8,912 nucleotides of DNA, from contig CALGIR010000243.1 of NCBI GenBank assembly GCA_937915475.1, positions 1 to 8,912 of the forward strand, written 5' to 3'. The notes beneath the pieces were generated by a model that was not told the origin of the DNA, ran no database searches, and saw only the letters and a program-made list of their open reading frames with translations. The stretch is from an uncultured Bacteroidales bacterium. GTDB lineage: Bacteria; Bacteroidota; Bacteroidia; Bacteroidales; Tenuifilaceae. Shown here piece after piece: positions 6,079-8,912 of the stretch. The position numbers and the translations under genes were made by a program. The first letter of the stretch is position 1, and the number at the start of each line of letters is the position of its first letter.

Positions 6079-7161
6079 ATGAGCACAATAGATTCAATAC
6101 TTAGCAAGCCGGAGTTGACAAAAGAGGATATAGTGATTTTGCTTGAAGCAGAAGCAGAAGATAAGGATAAGCTATACGCAAAGGCTGCTGAAGTAAAGGA
6201 ACATTATGTGGGTTGCAAAGTATATTTCCGCGGGTTGATTGAGATGTCGAACTACTGCAGGAAGAATTGCTTTTACTGTGGTATCAGATCTTCGAATACG
6301 AATACCAAAAGGTATAATTTAACAGACGAAGAGGTAGTTGAGGCAGCTGTGCTTGCATGGAAAAACGACTATGCCAGCATTGCACTGCAGTCTGGGGAAA
6401 AGGATACAGAGGAATTTGTTGATAGGATATCAATGCTTCTCGATAAGATTAATAGGGCAACAAAAGGTGGGTTAGGGATAACCCTATCCTTGGGGGAGCA
6501 AACCGAGGATACCTATAAAAGGTGGTTCAATAATGGCGCCATACGGTATTTGCTCCGGATTGAGGCTTCAAATAAAGAGCTTTATGCAAAACTACATCCC
6601 AATAACAAGGCACACGATTTTGATAACCGCATTGAATGCTTAAGAATGTTGCGAAGAGTTGGATATCAGGTTGGCTCTGGGGTTATGATTGGTCTACCAT
6701 TTCAAACACTCGATAATTTGGCTGAGGATTTACTATGGATTAAAAGCATGGATATTGATATGGTTGGTATGGGACCTTACGTTGAGCATCCAGATACACC
6801 TTTATACAAATATAAAGACCAGCTATTACCCCTTGAGGAGCGCTTTAACCTTTCGCTAAAGATGACCGCAATACTCAGAATCCTTATGAAGGATATAAAT
6901 ATTGTTGCCCCAACAGCATTGCAGGCCATTGATAAACTTGGACGCGAGAAGGGGCTAAAAGTAGGAGCCAACGTAATTATGCCCAATATCACCCCAGGTA
7001 TATATAGGGATAGCTATAAACTATACAATAATAAACCTTGTACCGATGAGGCTTTTGACGATAGCAATAATAGCCTTGAGGCTAGTATTCGGCTTACTGG
7101 TGATACCATTGGGTACGGCGAACTAGGAAATTCACCCCATTTTAAAAAGAGGGTAGATTAA
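6079..7161 (+). CDS. hydE: [FeFe]-hydrogenase H-cluster maturase HydE (radical SAM)
   Basis: This 360-residue protein has a radical-SAM cysteine motif CRKNCFYCG with cysteines at 60, 64 and 67, set in LIEMSNYCRKNCFYCGIR, the form typical of HydE. It also has ALQSGE at about 103-108 and a GVMIGLPFQT strand near residues 198-207. HydE is cytoplasmic and works with HydF and HydG to build the diiron part of the H-cluster of [FeFe]-hydrogenase. Length is close to that of Thermotoga HydE. The accessory C-terminal cluster of some HydE proteins needs three cysteines; here that region has only C321, so the accessory cluster is probably absent, which family knowledge says is tolerated. No hydF, hydG or hydrogenase gene is in the window. 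It has its own promoter and a 107-base gap before the next gene. PylB and BioB are related, but the motif context favours HydE. Confidence 0.88.
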   Translation: MSTIDSILSKPELTKEDIVILLEAEAEDKDKLYAKAAEVKEHYVGCKVYFRGLIEMSNYCRKNCFYCGIRSSNTNTKRYNLTDEEVVEAAVLAWKNDYASIALQSGEKDTEEFVDRISMLLDKINRATKGGLGITLSLGEQTEDTYKRWFNNGAIRYLLRIEASNKELYAKLHPNNKAHDFDNRIECLRMLRRVGYQVGSGVMIGLPFQTLDNLAEDLLWIKSMDIDMVGMGPYVEHPDTPLYKYKDQLLPLEERFNLSLKMTAILRILMKDINIVAPTALQAIDKLGREKGLKVGANVIMPNITPGIYRDSYKLYNNKPCTDEAFDDSNNSLEASIRLTGDTIGYGELGNSPHFKKRVD

Positions 7162-7232
7162 AGTATTCTGTTTCTTACCGACGATTTTACCCCTTTCACC
7201 GATTTGTTCTTCTTTATAAAGGATTGTGACCT

Positions 7233-7240
7233 TACTTTTG
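7233..7240 (+). promoter_or_regulatory. Possible -7 promoter element for the LiaF-like/LytS operon
   Basis: TACTTTTG matches TAnnTTTG and lies 28 bases before the ATG at 7269. The -33 element is poor: the nearest TTTG (7203-7206) is 26 bases away, longer than the usual 17-23. If real, this is a weak or activator-dependent promoter. I see no terminator hairpin for hydE in the same 107-base gap, so read-through from hydE is also possible. Confidence 0.4.
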
Positions 7241-7268
7241 GAGTATCAAACCAAAAAACAATACTATT

Positions 7269-7997
7269 ATGGAACGTATGGAAGAAAAGCGCAAGTCGAA
7301 TAACAGCAGAATAATAATTGGCCTTATTTTTTTAGCTGTAGGTGGTTTCCTGTTTGCCGATAGATTCAACATCATCCCCTTTAACTGGAACCATTACATT
7401 TTTACTTGGCAAAGTTTACTTATAGGCATTGGCTTGATTAGCCTTGCTAAAAATGAGTCGAGAGCAACAGGAAGTGTGCTGATTGCAATTGGAGGATTCT
7501 TTTTGGCAGCAAAAATTTTTGGCTTTCACTATCCCATTCGTCATTTCTTTTGGCCAACAGTGTTTGTTGGACTAGGTCTACTCTTGATTTTCCAAAGAGG
7601 AGGTAATTCCCATAAAAATCGATTAGGTAGATTTGATAAAGGGGAAATTGATATGGATATTATTGATGACATAGCCATTTTTGGCGGAAGTGAGCAGAAA
7701 ATTACCTCAAAGAACTTTAAAGGGGGCAAGGTCTCTAACATATTCGGTGGCAGTACTTTCGATATGATGGATGCTGAACTTGCACCTGGGAGAAATGTGT
7801 TGGATATGTTCTGCCTTTTTGGAGGCTCTAAAATTATTGTACCAGCGGGCTGGAGCATTAAAATTGAGGTTACCTCAATTTTTGGTGGCTATTCAGATAA
7901 AAGACGTATTGCTCCCAAAGGCGGCATTGAAGTAGACAGGGAACTTGTTATAAAAGGAGTTGTTATATTTGGAGGTGGAGAAATAAAAGGGTACTAA
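7269..7997 (+). CDS. LiaF-like membrane protein with N-terminal four-helix region and FGG-repeat C-terminal domain
   Basis: The 242-residue protein has four hydrophobic segments (about residues 14-30, 42-60, 67-86 and 93-109), like the LiaI/LiaF-type transmembrane region. A soluble domain of about 115 residues follows. That domain repeats a hydrophobic-FGG motif five times, at residues 138-140, 159-161, 184-186, 205-207 and 234-236, with spacing of 19 to 29 residues. This pattern fits stacked beta-strand turns, as in the C-terminal domain of LiaF proteins. In Firmicutes LiaF restrains the LiaRS two-component system that answers cell-wall antibiotics. Here the gene is 2 bases ahead of a LytS-type sensor kinase on the same strand, so a similar role in controlling the kinase at the inner membrane is plausible but inferred. 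The basic N-terminus (EEKRKSNNSR) suggests that end is cytoplasmic. Confidence 0.8.
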   Translation: MERMEEKRKSNNSRIIIGLIFLAVGGFLFADRFNIIPFNWNHYIFTWQSLLIGIGLISLAKNESRATGSVLIAIGGFFLAAKIFGFHYPIRHFFWPTVFVGLGLLLIFQRGGNSHKNRLGRFDKGEIDMDIIDDIAIFGGSEQKITSKNFKGGKVSNIFGGSTFDMMDAELAPGRNVLDMFCLFGGSKIIVPAGWSIKIEVTSIFGGYSDKRRIAPKGGIEVDRELVIKGVVIFGGGEIKGY

Positions 7998-7999
7998 AA

Positions 8000-8912
8000 A
8001 TGAATCATCCCTTCCTGAAAAATAATTTAAGCCGAATTCTTTTTATGGTAGTATGGATTGTCATTGGGGCAATCCACGCTACCACATACTATTTTATATA
8101 CAATGTGCCAATAAATTTGGCGTTGATTGATAGTGTTGTATGGAATGGACTATTTGCACTACTATCTGTTGGGCTTTGGTTCTGGGTCAAAATGTTTGAC
8201 ATTGAGACATCGAGACCTTTTAGCATCTTTATAAACCACATTGGTACTTCAGTTTTTAGCGTATTGGGCATTGTTTTTTTGCATAAGCTGATAATTCAGA
8301 ATTCATGGCTCAGCACAAATGGATATAATCAGATTTTTGAGCAGTTTGAGCCAAGTAGATATATTGCAGGTTTTTTCTACTATATTTTAATTGTACTAGT
8401 CTTTTACTTAATAATCTACGTAGGAAATTTTCGGGAAAAGGTGTCGCGTGAAGCCGAATTAAAGGCCTTAGTTAAAGATGCTGAACTTAATTGGCTTAAA
8501 TTACAAATCAATCCCCATTTTCTGTTTAATAGCTTAAACTCAATCAGCTCGTTAACTATTAGTGCGCCAGAGAAAGCACAGGATATGATTAACAGACTTT
8601 CGGAACTGCTCAGGTATTCGCTAAAGCAATCGCCCAACAGCATGGTTTCGCTTAACGACGAGATAGAGAATTGTAAAAAATATCTTGAGATAGAGCAGGT
8701 ACGATTTGGCAGTCGCCTAAAGTACTCGTTAAATTTTACGGTTGATGTACTATCGTGTATGGTGCCTAGTATGGTTCTTCAGCCCCTTTTTGAAAATGCG
8801 ATAAAGCATAGCGTTGCGCAAACCGAAACAACATCGGTAATAGAGGTGGGTATTGAGCAAACCAATTTAGGCATTAGCGTTTCGGTTAGCAACACCCTGC
8901 CTCCAACTCCAC
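8000..8912 (+). CDS. LytS/YehU-type sensor histidine kinase (partial, C-terminus cut by window end)
   Basis: An ATG at 8000, 2 bases after the LiaF-like stop, opens a frame that stays open for 304 codons to the window edge. The first 145 or so residues hold four hydrophobic segments (about 12-33, 43-65, 75-95 and 113-137). A short charged helix follows, then the His_kinase signature QINPHFLFNSLNSI with the phospho-accepting H173. The later LQPLFENAIKHS is the N box that binds ATP and magnesium; the remaining nucleotide-binding part is missing. Such kinases are inner-membrane proteins lacking a large periplasmic sensor and usually signal to a LytTR-domain response regulator encoded next to them, expected just beyond 8912. 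The arrangement with a LiaF-like partner suggests an envelope-stress signalling operon. The family is clear; the stimulus is unknown. Confidence 0.9.
   Translation, partial: MNHPFLKNNLSRILFMVVWIVIGAIHATTYYFIYNVPINLALIDSVVWNGLFALLSVGLWFWVKMFDIETSRPFSIFINHIGTSVFSVLGIVFLHKLIIQNSWLSTNGYNQIFEQFEPSRYIAGFFYYILIVLVFYLIIYVGNFREKVSREAELKALVKDAELNWLKLQINPHFLFNSLNSISSLTISAPEKAQDMINRLSELLRYSLKQSPNSMVSLNDEIENCKKYLEIEQVRFGSRLKYSLNFTVDVLSCMVPSMVLQPLFENAIKHSVAQTETTSVIEVGIEQTNLGISVSVSNTLPPTP

Noticed and set aside
7541..7858. A 105-codon minus-strand frame opposite the LiaF-like gene, with repeated PP residues.
   Set aside because: The PP repeats are simply the complement of the GG codons in the FGG motifs, so this is a shadow.

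Overview
The window looks like a stretch of a chromosome from an anaerobic member of the Bacteroidetes, probably Bacteroidales-like. The evidence is the AT-rich, tightly packed sequence, the near absence of Shine-Dalgarno motifs before starts, several promoters matching the Bacteroidetes -33/-7 pattern (TTTG, about 19 bases, TAnnTTTG), and the protein families present. No rRNA, tRNA, CRISPR array, phage or insertion sequence is visible.

Layout. The left two thirds is read on the minus strand. From right to left it holds a fused ADP-forming acyl-CoA synthetase (3851-5911), a six-segment membrane protein resembling the Mpv17/PMP22 family (3030-3716), an unlisted 52-residue single-pass membrane protein 12 bases behind it (2859-3017), a long-chain flavodoxin with a clear promoter and terminator (2217-2741), and an operon of a PLP aminotransferase (617-1936), a two-cluster ferredoxin (342-578) and the start of the VorB-type alpha subunit of a 2-oxoacid:ferredoxin oxidoreductase (306 down to the window edge). 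The right third is read on the plus strand: the [FeFe]-hydrogenase maturase HydE (6079-7161), diverging from the synthetase, then a LiaF-like membrane protein with five FGG repeats (7269-7997) and, 2 bases later, a LytS-type sensor histidine kinase cut by the window end (8000-8912).

How the parts fit. By family knowledge, the left and centre form a coherent amino-acid fermentation set. The aminotransferase would make a 2-oxoacid. The Vor-type oxidoreductase with its ferredoxin would turn it into acyl-CoA and reduced ferredoxin. The ADP-forming synthetase would convert acyl-CoA to acid plus ATP. Flavodoxin could replace ferredoxin as carrier, and a HydE-matured hydrogenase could release electrons as H2. 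Each step is a family-level assignment; linking them into one pathway is inference. The LiaF-like/LytS pair is a separate envelope-sensing unit, probably followed by a LytTR-type regulator outside the window.

Nothing here is clearly an undescribed system. The points most worth a second look are the small membrane protein behind the Mpv17-like gene, the Mpv17 resemblance itself, the FGG-repeat/LytS sensor pair, and the corrected start of the synthetase.
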